Shown here one piece after another: positions 1 through 6,580 of a stretch of DNA of 11,829 nt. Origin of the DNA: an uncultured Flavobacteriia bacterium (lineage in GTDB: Bacteria; Bacteroidota; Bacteroidia; Flavobacteriales_D; Crocinitomicaceae); NCBI GenBank assembly GCA_903930085.1, contig CAIYXD010000058.1:1-11829 (forward strand), written 5' to 3'. Made by a program: the position numbers and the translations under genes. The notes under the pieces are model-generated. The model searched no databases, was not told where the DNA came from, and worked only from the letters and a program-made list of their open reading frames with translations. Every line of letters starts with the position of its first letter. Within the stretch, counting starts at the first letter, position 1.

Positions 1-480
1 GGAACTACGGTGGAAGTGCTGAACACAGACGCAGAAGGCAGAATGATTTTAGCCGATGCGTTGGCGTATTCCAATAAATACAAACCGGAATTGGTAATTG
101 ATGCAGCAACATTAACCGGTGCTGCACTGCGCGCAATTGGAACGAAAGCAACGGTAATAATGGGAAATGCAGACGATAAGGTGTTTGACGCATTAACCAA
201 ATCCGGAGATGAAACACACGAAAGAGTAGTGCGTTTTCCTTTCTGGGAGGATTATGGGAATGACATAAAATCAACGATTGCAGATCTTAAAAATTTGGGC
301 GGACCAAACGCCGGAATGATTACTGCAGGGAAATTTTTGGAGCATTTTGTGAAAGCACCATATATCCACATGGATATTGCAGGCCCTGCCTGGTTGGATG
401 CAAAAGAAGACTACAAAGGTCAAGGCGGAACAGGCACTGGCGTTCGATTGTTATACAATTTTTTGAAAAAATATAAATAA
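1..480 (+). CDS. pepA: Leucyl aminopeptidase (peptidase family M17), C-terminal part
   Basis: This is the C-terminal part of a cytosolic M17 leucyl aminopeptidase, a two-metal enzyme that removes N-terminal residues from peptides. The 5' end lies outside the window: the frame is already open at base 1 (Gly-Thr-Thr-Val...), so the GTG at position 10 is an internal valine codon and not a start. The family signature NTDAEGR is at visible residues 8-14; in the E. coli enzyme the equivalent Asp, Glu and Arg are metal ligand and catalytic residues. It is followed by DAATLTGA and by the late motif AGKFLEHF...HMDIAGPAW, both typical of the catalytic domain. The protein ends normally with a TAA at 478-480. 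The stop shares one base with the start of pdxA, which suggests one transcript and coupled translation. The family call is firm; the exact peptide specificity cannot be read from this part. Confidence 0.93.
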   Translation, partial: GTTVEVLNTDAEGRMILADALAYSNKYKPELVIDAATLTGAALRAIGTKATVIMGNADDKVFDALTKSGDETHERVVRFPFWEDYGNDIKSTIADLKNLGGPNAGMITAGKFLEHFVKAPYIHMDIAGPAWLDAKEDYKGQGGTGTGVRLLYNFLKKYK

Positions 481-1586
481 TGGAGAAAGAGAAGGAAAAA
501 GAAAAGGAACTCGGTAATCCAAATCCAATAAAAGTTGGAATCTCCATTGGCGATATAAATGGTGTTGGTCCGGAAGTAATTATGAAAGCCCTGAAAGATG
601 CGCGCTTGCTTTTGGATTGCACCCCAATTGTTTACGGATCCAACAAGGTTTTCTCGCATTATAAAAAGGTTTTAGAGGAGAATGATTTTAACTACCAATC
701 TTGCAAAACGGCTGACGAAGCGCAAATTCGTAAGATTAATGTTGTCAATGTTTGGAACGACGATATTGAATTCCAAATGGGAAGCGTTACGGAAATAGGC
801 GGTAAATACGCTTTTTTATCCTTGGAGCGCGCAACCCAAGATTTGGCATCCGGTAAGATTGACGTGTTGGTAACAGCGCCAATTTCAAAGGAAGCAATGG
901 CGAAATCAGGGTTTAAATTTCCAGGACACACAGAATATCTAGCGGATTTATCCGGAATGGAAGACGCATTAATGGTGATGGTTTCAGGAAATTTGCGCGT
1001 AGCACTTGTCACAAGCCATATTGCTTTGAAAGATGTTAATTCTGCATTATCGAAGGAAAAAATTCTAGATAAAATTAAAACTTTTGAAACGAGTTTAAAG
1101 AAGGATTTTGGCCTGATTAGACCAAAAATCGCAGTATTTGGATTGAATCCGCATGCAGGAGAAAATGGCAAGATGGGAACGGAAGAGCAGGAAATAATCG
1201 CTCCGGCCATTAATTTAGCGCGCGCAGAAAATATTTTGGCATTTGGACCTTATCCAGCAGATGGATTTTTTGGTTCACCAACACGTTCGCAATTCGATGG
1301 TGTTTTGGCAATGTATCACGACCAAGGATTGGCGGCGTTTAAAGCGCTAGCCTTCGAAGATGGGGTAAATTACACAGCTGGTTTACCAATTGTAAGAACA
1401 TCACCCGACCACGGAACAGCATTTGATATTGTAGGGCAAAATAAAGCTTCTGAATTGTCTATGCGCACTGCAATTTATGTTGCAATGGATGTGTACAGAA
1501 ACCGTATTTTCACAAAAGAAATGAACGGAAATCCGCTGCAAATTAGCCCGAGAGAAAAAAGGAGAACAAGCAATGAATTGGAATAA
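480..1586 (+). CDS. pdxA: 4-hydroxythreonine-4-phosphate dehydrogenase
   Basis: PdxA oxidises 4-phosphohydroxy-L-threonine with NAD in the DXP-dependent pathway to pyridoxal 5'-phosphate, and acts in the cytosol. The core runs from about residue 17 (IKVGISIGDINGVGPEV) to about residue 340. The substrate-binding pair GHT is at 149-151. The three metal histidines are H180 (TSHIAL), H225 (NPHAGENG) and H280 (MYHDQG); their spacings of 45 and 55 residues equal those of E. coli H166, H211 and H266. The motif RTSPDHGTAFDI at 306-317 is also intact, so the enzyme should be active. The ATG overlaps the upstream TAA (TAATG), and the next methionine is residue 35, inside the conserved core, so this start is well supported. 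Two oddities are an N-terminal Lys-Glu alternating stretch (residues 2-10) before the core and a charged C-terminal tail of about 25 residues. A promoter lies downstream, so pdxA probably belongs with the aminopeptidase. Confidence 0.96.
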   Translation: MEKEKEKEKELGNPNPIKVGISIGDINGVGPEVIMKALKDARLLLDCTPIVYGSNKVFSHYKKVLEENDFNYQSCKTADEAQIRKINVVNVWNDDIEFQMGSVTEIGGKYAFLSLERATQDLASGKIDVLVTAPISKEAMAKSGFKFPGHTEYLADLSGMEDALMVMVSGNLRVALVTSHIALKDVNSALSKEKILDKIKTFETSLKKDFGLIRPKIAVFGLNPHAGENGKMGTEEQEIIAPAINLARAENILAFGPYPADGFFGSPTRSQFDGVLAMYHDQGLAAFKALAFEDGVNYTAGLPIVRTSPDHGTAFDIVGQNKASELSMRTAIYVAMDVYRNRIFTKEMNGNPLQISPREKRRTSNELE

Positions 1587-1640
1587 TTCTATTTTTTATC
1601 AAAAAAAAAGAAGAAAGTACCATTTTTAAGCTAAAATTGC

Positions 1641-1648
1641 TACCTTTG
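1641..1648 (+). promoter_or_regulatory. Bacteroidota-type -7 promoter element for the DUF177-rpmF-plsX-fabH group
   Basis: The sequence TACCTTTG is an exact match to the TAnnTTTG -7 consensus of Bacteroidota primary sigma factors. It lies 20 bases upstream of the GTG start at 1669, in the 82-base gap after pdxA. No clear TTG or TTTG is seen at the usual distance upstream (about 1617-1622), so the -33 part is weak. The leader would be only about 10-15 bases and carries no obvious Shine-Dalgarno sequence. Confidence 0.6.
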
Positions 1649-1668
1649 CCCTCCAATTTTTATACAGT

Positions 1669-2280
1669 GTGAAGTCGGAAAAAGAATATATTATTCCATT
1701 TATAGGCTTGAAACTGGGGTTTCATGAATACCATTTTGATATTCGTGATTCGTTCTTTGAAGAGAGAGATTATTCAATTGTTCACAACGGAAAAGTGACT
1801 GTTCAATTGATTCTGGAGAAAAAAGAAACAATGATGATAGGAGAATTTTCTATCGCTGGTTCTGTTTCTACAGAATGTGATCGATGTACGGATATGGTGG
1901 AAGTTCTTGTAAAAGGAGACTACCGATTGGTATACAAATTTGATACGGAACCAAGTGATGATGAAACACTGATTGTTTTACATCCCGATGATTACGAATT
2001 AGATTTACACGATAATATCTATGAATTAATAACGGTTTCACTTCCAACTCGTTTATTGCATCCAAAAGGAGAATGTAATGAGGAAATGTTGGAGCTTTTG
2101 AAAAAGTATACGCTTCCGCAACCAAACGAAGACGACGATGATGATTACGGCGACGACGATTGGGATGAGGATGACGAAGATGACGAGGATTGGGAAGACG
2201 AAGATGAAGAAGACGCAGATGATGAGGACGACGATGGTCCTATTGATTCACGTTGGAATGCATTAAAAAATTTGAATTAA
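1669..2280 (+). CDS. DUF177/YceD-family protein with long acidic C-terminal tail
   Basis: The product resembles the DUF177 (YceD) family, small cytosolic proteins encoded next to rpmF in many bacteria and linked in E. coli and plants to 23S rRNA accumulation. The family hallmark ECDRC (CxxC, C70 and C73) sits after a beta-rich N-terminal half. A second conserved block, LPTRLLHPKGEC, is at 125-136. Residues 154-189 form a striking tail in which 31 of 36 residues are Asp or Glu, followed by a short ending (PIDSRWNALKNLN). The start chosen is GTG at 1669, just downstream of a TACCTTTG promoter element; no ATG lies nearby in frame before the conserved region. The gene is 21 bases upstream of rpmF, the classic neighbour. 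The family call rests on the CxxC motif, the length and the context; the molecular mechanism is not known from sequence. Confidence 0.85.
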   Translation: MKSEKEYIIPFIGLKLGFHEYHFDIRDSFFEERDYSIVHNGKVTVQLILEKKETMMIGEFSIAGSVSTECDRCTDMVEVLVKGDYRLVYKFDTEPSDDETLIVLHPDDYELDLHDNIYELITVSLPTRLLHPKGECNEEMLELLKKYTLPQPNEDDDDDYGDDDWDEDDEDDEDWEDEDEEDADDEDDDGPIDSRWNALKNLN

Positions 2281-2301
2281 ACAAAATATAAATAAAGTAA
2301 A

Positions 2302-2493
2302 ATGGCACATCCTAAACGAAAAATATCGAAGACAAGACGTGACAAGAGACGAACGCACAAAAATGCTGTTGCAAAGAATATTGCAACATGTCCAACTACT
2401 GGTCAACCGCATTTGTTCCACCACGCTCATTGGCATGAAGGAAAACTGTATTACAAAGGTAGAGTTGTAGCAGAAAAAGAAGTAGCAGTTTAA
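2302..2493 (+). CDS. rpmF: 50S ribosomal protein L32
   Basis: This small basic protein of 63 residues is ribosomal protein L32 of the large subunit. The N-terminus MAHPKRKISKTRRDKRRTHK matches the family's basic, rRNA-binding start. It continues into the CPTTGQPHLFHHAHWHEGKLYYKGR region typical of Bacteroidota L32. Only one cysteine (C30) remains of the four that bind zinc in other L32 proteins, so this is a zinc-independent (C-minus) form. The region around it is instead rich in histidine (H37, H40, H41, H43, H45). It starts at ATG 2302 after an A-rich leader, lies 21 bases after the DUF177 gene and 26 bases before plsX, and is probably co-transcribed with both. Confidence 0.97.
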   Translation: MAHPKRKISKTRRDKRRTHKNAVAKNIATCPTTGQPHLFHHAHWHEGKLYYKGRVVAEKEVAV

Positions 2494-2519
2494 TCTGCAT
2501 TTACTTAATCCGCTTCTTC

Positions 2520-3458
2520 ATGAAGATTGGAATTGATATTCTAGGCGGTGATTTTGCTCCGGATGTAAATATATCGGGGGCAATTCTTGCCAAACAAGAA
2601 CTTCCAAACGATGTTAGACTTGTTCTAATTGGCGACAGAGATCAAATCTCAGGTGGCCTTTCGTCGTTTGGTGAAAAGTTGGAAGATTATGACATTGTGC
2701 ACGCACCTGACGTGATAACGATGCACGATCATCCCACGCGCGCAATTCCTCAAAAACCGAATAGCAGCATTGCTGTTGGCTTTGATTTGCTCTCAAAAAA
2801 GGAAATTCATGCGTTTGCAAGCACTGGAAATACTGGTGCAATGTTAGTAGGTTCTATCTACAAGATAAACACCATTCCTGGAATTATTCGTCCTTGTATA
2901 ACTTCTACATTACCGCAAATAGATGGTTCAAAATCCATTTTATTGGATGTAGGTTCCAATGCAGATTGCAAAGCAGATGTTTTGTATCAATTTGCCGTTC
3001 TCGGTTCGCTCTACTCTAAAAATGTTTACGGGATTGAATCGCCAAGAGTGGCACTCCTAAATATTGGTGAAGAGGAAACAAAAGGAAATCTTTTGACAAT
3101 TGCGACACACAAATTAATGTCCGAATCTGACGAGATAAATTTTACTGGAAATATAGAGGGGAGAGATCTTTTCCATGGGAAAGCAGACGTAATTGTTTGT
3201 GATGGTTTTACAGGAAATATTGTATTGAAAGAAGCAGAAGGAATCTATTCTTTGATGAAAATGAGAGGGATTCAAGATGAATATTTTGAACGATTCAACT
3301 ATGAAAACTATGGTGGAACGCCAATTCTAGGAGTGAAGGGCAATGTGATTATTGGACATGGAATTTCCAATTCTACCGCCGTAAAAAATATGATTTTACA
3401 CGCACATGAAGTTGCCAAATCAGGGTTGGCTTTACGTGTAAACGAAGCATTTAATTAA
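2520..3458 (+). CDS. plsX: Phosphate acyltransferase PlsX
   Basis: PlsX converts acyl-ACP and phosphate to acyl-phosphate, the acyl donor for PlsY in phosphatidic acid synthesis; it is a peripheral membrane enzyme acting on the cytosolic side. At 312 residues it has normal length. Visible family motifs in order are GGDFAP (9-14), STGNTGAM (101-108), LLDVGSNADC (141-150), LNIGEEETKGN (180-190), CDGFTGNIVLK (227-237) and YGGTPILGVKG...IGHG (264-281). The usual DxMGGD start is DILGGD here. The gene follows rpmF and ends two bases before the fabH start codon, so it sits in the standard rpmF-plsX-fabH order and is likely translated from the same message. The close spacing links membrane lipid formation with initiation of fatty acid chains. 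Confidence 0.96.
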   Translation: MKIGIDILGGDFAPDVNISGAILAKQELPNDVRLVLIGDRDQISGGLSSFGEKLEDYDIVHAPDVITMHDHPTRAIPQKPNSSIAVGFDLLSKKEIHAFASTGNTGAMLVGSIYKINTIPGIIRPCITSTLPQIDGSKSILLDVGSNADCKADVLYQFAVLGSLYSKNVYGIESPRVALLNIGEEETKGNLLTIATHKLMSESDEINFTGNIEGRDLFHGKADVIVCDGFTGNIVLKEAEGIYSLMKMRGIQDEYFERFNYENYGGTPILGVKGNVIIGHGISNSTAVKNMILHAHEVAKSGLALRVNEAFN

Positions 3459-3460
3459 GT

Positions 3461-4450
3461 ATGAAAAAAATTACAGCAGCAATAACAGGTGTGCAGGGAT
3501 ATGTTCCAGAATATGTTATGACCAATGAAGAATTGTCTACATTGGTCGATACGTCTGACGAATGGATATTATCACGCACAGGAATTAAAGAAAGAAGAGT
3601 CATGAAAGATGGCGCTTCCTCTGATATGGCTGCTGCGGCTGTCGCTCAATTATTAGAGAAAAAAGGGATTGATCCAATGGACATCGAATTGGTGATCTGT
3701 GCAACTGTTACGCCAGATTATCCATTTCCAAGTACAGCAAATGTAATTTGCGATAAAGTTGGAATGAAAAATGCCTGGGGATATGATTGTATTGCTGCAT
3801 GTTCTGGGTTTATATACGCATTATCGACAGGGGCTCAATTTATTGAAACTGGTCGGCATAAAAAAGTAATCGTAATTGGGGTTGATAAAATGACTTCTAT
3901 TTTAGATTATGAAGATCGTACAACTTGTGTGATTTTTGGCGATGGCGCAGGTGCTGTTTTGCTAGAGCCAAATGAAGAGGGTTTAGGAGTTTTGGATTTC
4001 ATTTTGAAAAGCGATGGTTCTGGGCGTCAATACCTTATTCAACCGGCAGGAGGATCAGCAAATCCGCCAACACATCAAACCGTTGATGATCGCTTACACT
4101 TCGTAAAACAGGAAGGGAAAGCAGTTTTTAAATTTGCGGTAACGAATATGGCAGAAGTTTCTGCTGAAATTATGGAGAAAAACAATCTTACGAGTGAAGA
4201 TGTCGATTGGTTAGTTCCTCACCAAGCAAATTTGCGTATTATTGATGCTACTGCAAATAGAATGGGATTGCCAAAAGAAAAGGTAATGATCAACATTGAA
4301 AAATACGGAAATACTACAGCGGGTACACTTCCTTTGTGTTTATGGGATTACGAAAGTCAGCTAAAGAAAGGCGATACCTTGATCTTGTCGGCGTTTGGCG
4401 GAGGATTTACATGGGGAGCAGTTTATTTGAAATGGGCATATAATTCATAA
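3461..4450 (+). CDS. fabH: Beta-ketoacyl-ACP synthase III (FabH)
   Basis: FabH condenses an acyl-CoA primer with malonyl-ACP to start type II fatty acid synthesis in the cytosol. The 329-residue protein has the thiolase fold landmarks: TSDEWI..RTGIKERR (31-46), the catalytic cysteine C114 in ACSGF, the histidine H254 in VPHQAN, and the asparagine N284 in YGNTTAGTLPL. These correspond to E. coli C112, H244 and N274, so the full catalytic triad is present. The ending GGGFTWGAVYLKW is also typical. It begins two bases after plsX and ends the tightly packed DUF177-rpmF-plsX-fabH group; a 123-base gap follows. Whether it prefers acetyl-CoA or branched primers, common in Bacteroidota, cannot be decided from the motifs. 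Confidence 0.95.
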   Translation: MKKITAAITGVQGYVPEYVMTNEELSTLVDTSDEWILSRTGIKERRVMKDGASSDMAAAAVAQLLEKKGIDPMDIELVICATVTPDYPFPSTANVICDKVGMKNAWGYDCIAACSGFIYALSTGAQFIETGRHKKVIVIGVDKMTSILDYEDRTTCVIFGDGAGAVLLEPNEEGLGVLDFILKSDGSGRQYLIQPAGGSANPPTHQTVDDRLHFVKQEGKAVFKFAVTNMAEVSAEIMEKNNLTSEDVDWLVPHQANLRIIDATANRMGLPKEKVMINIEKYGNTTAGTLPLCLWDYESQLKKGDTLILSAFGGGFTWGAVYLKWAYNS

Positions 4451-4491
4451 TAAATACTATTTTTACTTTATAAAATTTAAGTGTAATACAT

Positions 4492-4537
4492 AAACCAATT
4501 ACCAAAAAAACAGTTTAAAAAACGATTGGGTTGGTTT
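4492..4537 (+). terminator. Weak stem-loop after fabH, possible terminator or attenuator
   Basis: In the 123-base gap between fabH and accB, AAACCAA at 4492-4498 can pair with TTGGTTT at 4531-4537, and the right arm runs into a short T stretch (TTTTTA, 4535-4540). The stem is only seven pairs, AT-rich, with a loop of 32 bases, so the structure is weak. It might terminate or reduce transcription from fabH into accB. No clear TAnnTTTG promoter element was found in the rest of the gap. Confidence 0.22.
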
Positions 4538-4573
4538 TTATAAAAGACAATTAACTAAATAAAATATACGCAT

Positions 4574-5050
4574 ATGAATCTGAATGAAATACAAGACTTA
4601 ATTAAATTCGTCGCGAAATCAGGGGTTAGTGAAGTTGAAATCGAACAAAAAGATTTCAAAATTGTGATCAAAGCAGAGAACAAAAGCAAAAACATGGAGC
4701 AACCAGTTTATATTCAAGCTCCACAAGCGGTTCAGCAAATAGCTCCAGCGGCAGCTCCAGCAAAAGCGGCTACTCCGGTTGAAACAGCACCAGTTAGCGA
4801 AGAATCAAACTATTTAACAATCAAATCACCAATGATTGGAACGTTCTACCGTTCTGCTGGTCCTGATAAAGATGCATTCGTTGCAGTTGGCCAATCCATT
4901 GGAAAAGGAGATACAATTTGTATCATCGAAGCAATGAAATTATTCAACGAGATAGAATCTGAAATATCAGGTAAAATCGTGAAAGTATTGGTTGACGATG
5001 CTTCACCTGTTGAATACGATCAACCATTGTTTTTGGTAGATCCAGCATAA
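4574..5050 (+). CDS. accB: Biotin carboxyl carrier protein of acetyl-CoA carboxylase
   Basis: AccB carries the biotin that shuttles CO2 from biotin carboxylase to the carboxyltransferase, producing malonyl-CoA for fatty acid synthesis. The 158-residue protein has the usual three parts: an N-terminal segment (1-40), a flexible Ala/Pro-rich linker (about 49-74), and a C-terminal biotinyl domain (about 80-157). The biotin attachment site is K122 in EAMKLFNEI, 36 residues from the C-terminus. The IKSPMIGTFYRS strand (83-94) is the usual start of the biotinyl fold. The start at ATG 4574 gives the typical N-terminus MNLNEIQDLIKFVAKSGV. It precedes accC by 82 bases and they are probably co-transcribed, as in many bacteria. 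Confidence 0.96.
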   Translation: MNLNEIQDLIKFVAKSGVSEVEIEQKDFKIVIKAENKSKNMEQPVYIQAPQAVQQIAPAAAPAKAATPVETAPVSEESNYLTIKSPMIGTFYRSAGPDKDAFVAVGQSIGKGDTICIIEAMKLFNEIESEISGKIVKVLVDDASPVEYDQPLFLVDPA

Positions 5051-5132
5051 TTTAGTTGCAATACAATACAGAAACTTAATTTTCAGGATTCCTATTTCAG
5101 AATTCAGAATTCCGAATAACAAATTTGAAAGT

Positions 5133-6473
5133 ATGTTTAAAAAAATATTAATTGCAAACCGCGGTGAAATTGCTTTACGCGTAATCCGCACTTGCAAAGA
5201 AATGGGCATTAAAACGGTTGCTGTTTATTCTACAGCAGATAAAGACAGTTTGCCTGTTAGATTTGCTGACGAAGCAGTTTGCATCGGTCCACCAGTAAGT
5301 TCAAAGTCTTACTTGTCCATTGCAAATATTATTGCAGCAGCTGAAATTACAAATGCTGACGCGATTCATCCAGGATATGGTTTCCTTTCTGAAAACGAAA
5401 AGTTTTCAAAGGTTTGCCAAGAGCATGGCATTAAATTTATTGGAGCACTTCCGGAACAAATTGCTGGAATGGGCGACAAAGCAACCGCTAAAGCAACTAT
5501 GATAAGTGCTGGCGTTCCTTGTATTCCTGGTTCTGTTGGTTTATTGAAAGATGTTAAGGAAGCGATTAAAACAGCGTTGGTAGTAAAATATCCCGTGATT
5601 TTGAAGGCAACTGCAGGCGGAGGCGGAAAAGGTATGCGCATCGTTTGGAAAGAAGAAGATATGCAAAATGCATGGGATTCTGCGCGACAAGAGGCCGGAG
5701 CGGCTTTTGGAAACGATGGAATTTACATGGAAAAATACATTGAAGAACCGCGCCATATTGAAATTCAAATCGCAGGAGATCAATTTGGAAATGCGTGCCA
5801 TTTATCCGAAAGAGATTGTTCAATTCAACGCCGTCACCAAAAATTAATTGAAGAAACGCCTTCTCCTTTCATGACGGAAGAATTGAGAGAAAGAATGGGC
5901 GATGCTGCAATTAAGGCTGCGAAAGCAGTGCGTTATGAAGGCGTTGGAACGGTTGAATTTTTAGTGGATAAAAACCGCGATTTCTATTTCATGGAAATGA
6001 ATACACGGATTCAGGTGGAACATACGATTACAGAAGAAGTAATTAACTACGATTTGATCAAAGAGCAAATTAAAATTGCTGCTGGGCATAAAATTTCTGG
6101 AAAGAATTATTACCCAAAAATGCATGCAATTCAATGCCGTATCAATGCGGAAGATCCATTTAATGATTTCAGACCTTCGCCAGGAAAAATAACTTCTTAC
6201 CATTCTCCAGGTGGCCACGGCGTGCGAATTGATACACACGCTTATGCTGGTTATGTGATTCCTTCTAATTACGATTCTATGATTTCAAAATTAATTGTAA
6301 CGGCTCAAACGCGGGAAGAGGCAATCTTGAAAATGAAACGTGCTTTGGATGAATACATTATCGAAGGGGTGAAAACTACGATTCCATTCCATCAAAAATT
6401 AATGGATAACAAAGATTTCCGTGAAGGTAATTTTACCACCGCATTTATGGAAACATTTGATTACAAATCCTAA
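5133..6473 (+). CDS. accC: Biotin carboxylase subunit of acetyl-CoA carboxylase
   Basis: AccC uses ATP and bicarbonate to carboxylate the biotin on AccB, the first half-reaction of acetyl-CoA carboxylase. The 446-residue length matches the stand-alone bacterial subunit. Domains in order are the N-terminal biotin carboxylase fold (IANRGEIALRVIR, 7-19), the ATP-grasp domain with the glycine-rich loop KATAGGGGKGMR (158-169), and the C-terminal domain (about 330-446, CRINAEDP at 335-342). The catalytic group E288, N290, R292, Q294, V295, E296 keeps the E. coli numbering. One oddity is at 297-300: the family's nearly invariant His-Pro-Val-Thr reads His-Thr-Ile-Thr, so the proline after the active-site loop is replaced by T298. 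All ligands remain, so activity is expected. It starts at ATG 5133 and is followed by a strong terminator at 6495. Confidence 0.96.
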   Translation: MFKKILIANRGEIALRVIRTCKEMGIKTVAVYSTADKDSLPVRFADEAVCIGPPVSSKSYLSIANIIAAAEITNADAIHPGYGFLSENEKFSKVCQEHGIKFIGALPEQIAGMGDKATAKATMISAGVPCIPGSVGLLKDVKEAIKTALVVKYPVILKATAGGGGKGMRIVWKEEDMQNAWDSARQEAGAAFGNDGIYMEKYIEEPRHIEIQIAGDQFGNACHLSERDCSIQRRHQKLIEETPSPFMTEELRERMGDAAIKAAKAVRYEGVGTVEFLVDKNRDFYFMEMNTRIQVEHTITEEVINYDLIKEQIKIAAGHKISGKNYYPKMHAIQCRINAEDPFNDFRPSPGKITSYHSPGGHGVRIDTHAYAGYVIPSNYDSMISKLIVTAQTREEAILKMKRALDEYIIEGVKTTIPFHQKLMDNKDFREGNFTTAFMETFDYKS

Positions 6474-6494
6474 GAAGATTCTATTAGATATAGT

Positions 6495-6528
6495 AAGAGC
6501 CGATTCAATTGAATCGGCTCTTTTTTTT
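6495..6528 (+). terminator. Strong intrinsic terminator after accC
   Basis: The arms AAGAGCCGATTCAA (6495-6508) and TTGAATCGGCTCTT (6509-6522) form a perfect 28-base palindrome; allowing for a small loop, this gives about 12 stem pairs. The T tract covers 6521-6528. It begins 21 bases after the accC stop and should end the left transcript. On the opposite strand the stem is followed by ACTATAT rather than a T run, so it is a poor terminator for the convergent carotenoid gene. Confidence 0.9.
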
Positions 6529-6580
6529 GAATTATAAAAAGGAAATACATTTTCACCAAGGAATATTGGCTGAAAAAAGT

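Noticed and set aside
692..1210. A 172-codon minus-strand reading frame inside pdxA.
   Set aside because: It is the complement of a fully conserved pdxA coding frame, and its translation resembles no family I know.
5098..5111. Tandem CAGAATT repeat in the accB-accC gap.
   Set aside because: Two copies of a 7-base AT-rich unit are too short to suggest function; no promoter or stable hairpin is associated with it.
5122..5129. AATTTGAA / CAAATTTG-like sequence just before accC as a promoter -7 element.
   Set aside because: It lies only a few bases before the ATG and has no partner -33 element, so it is more likely chance in an AT-rich leader.
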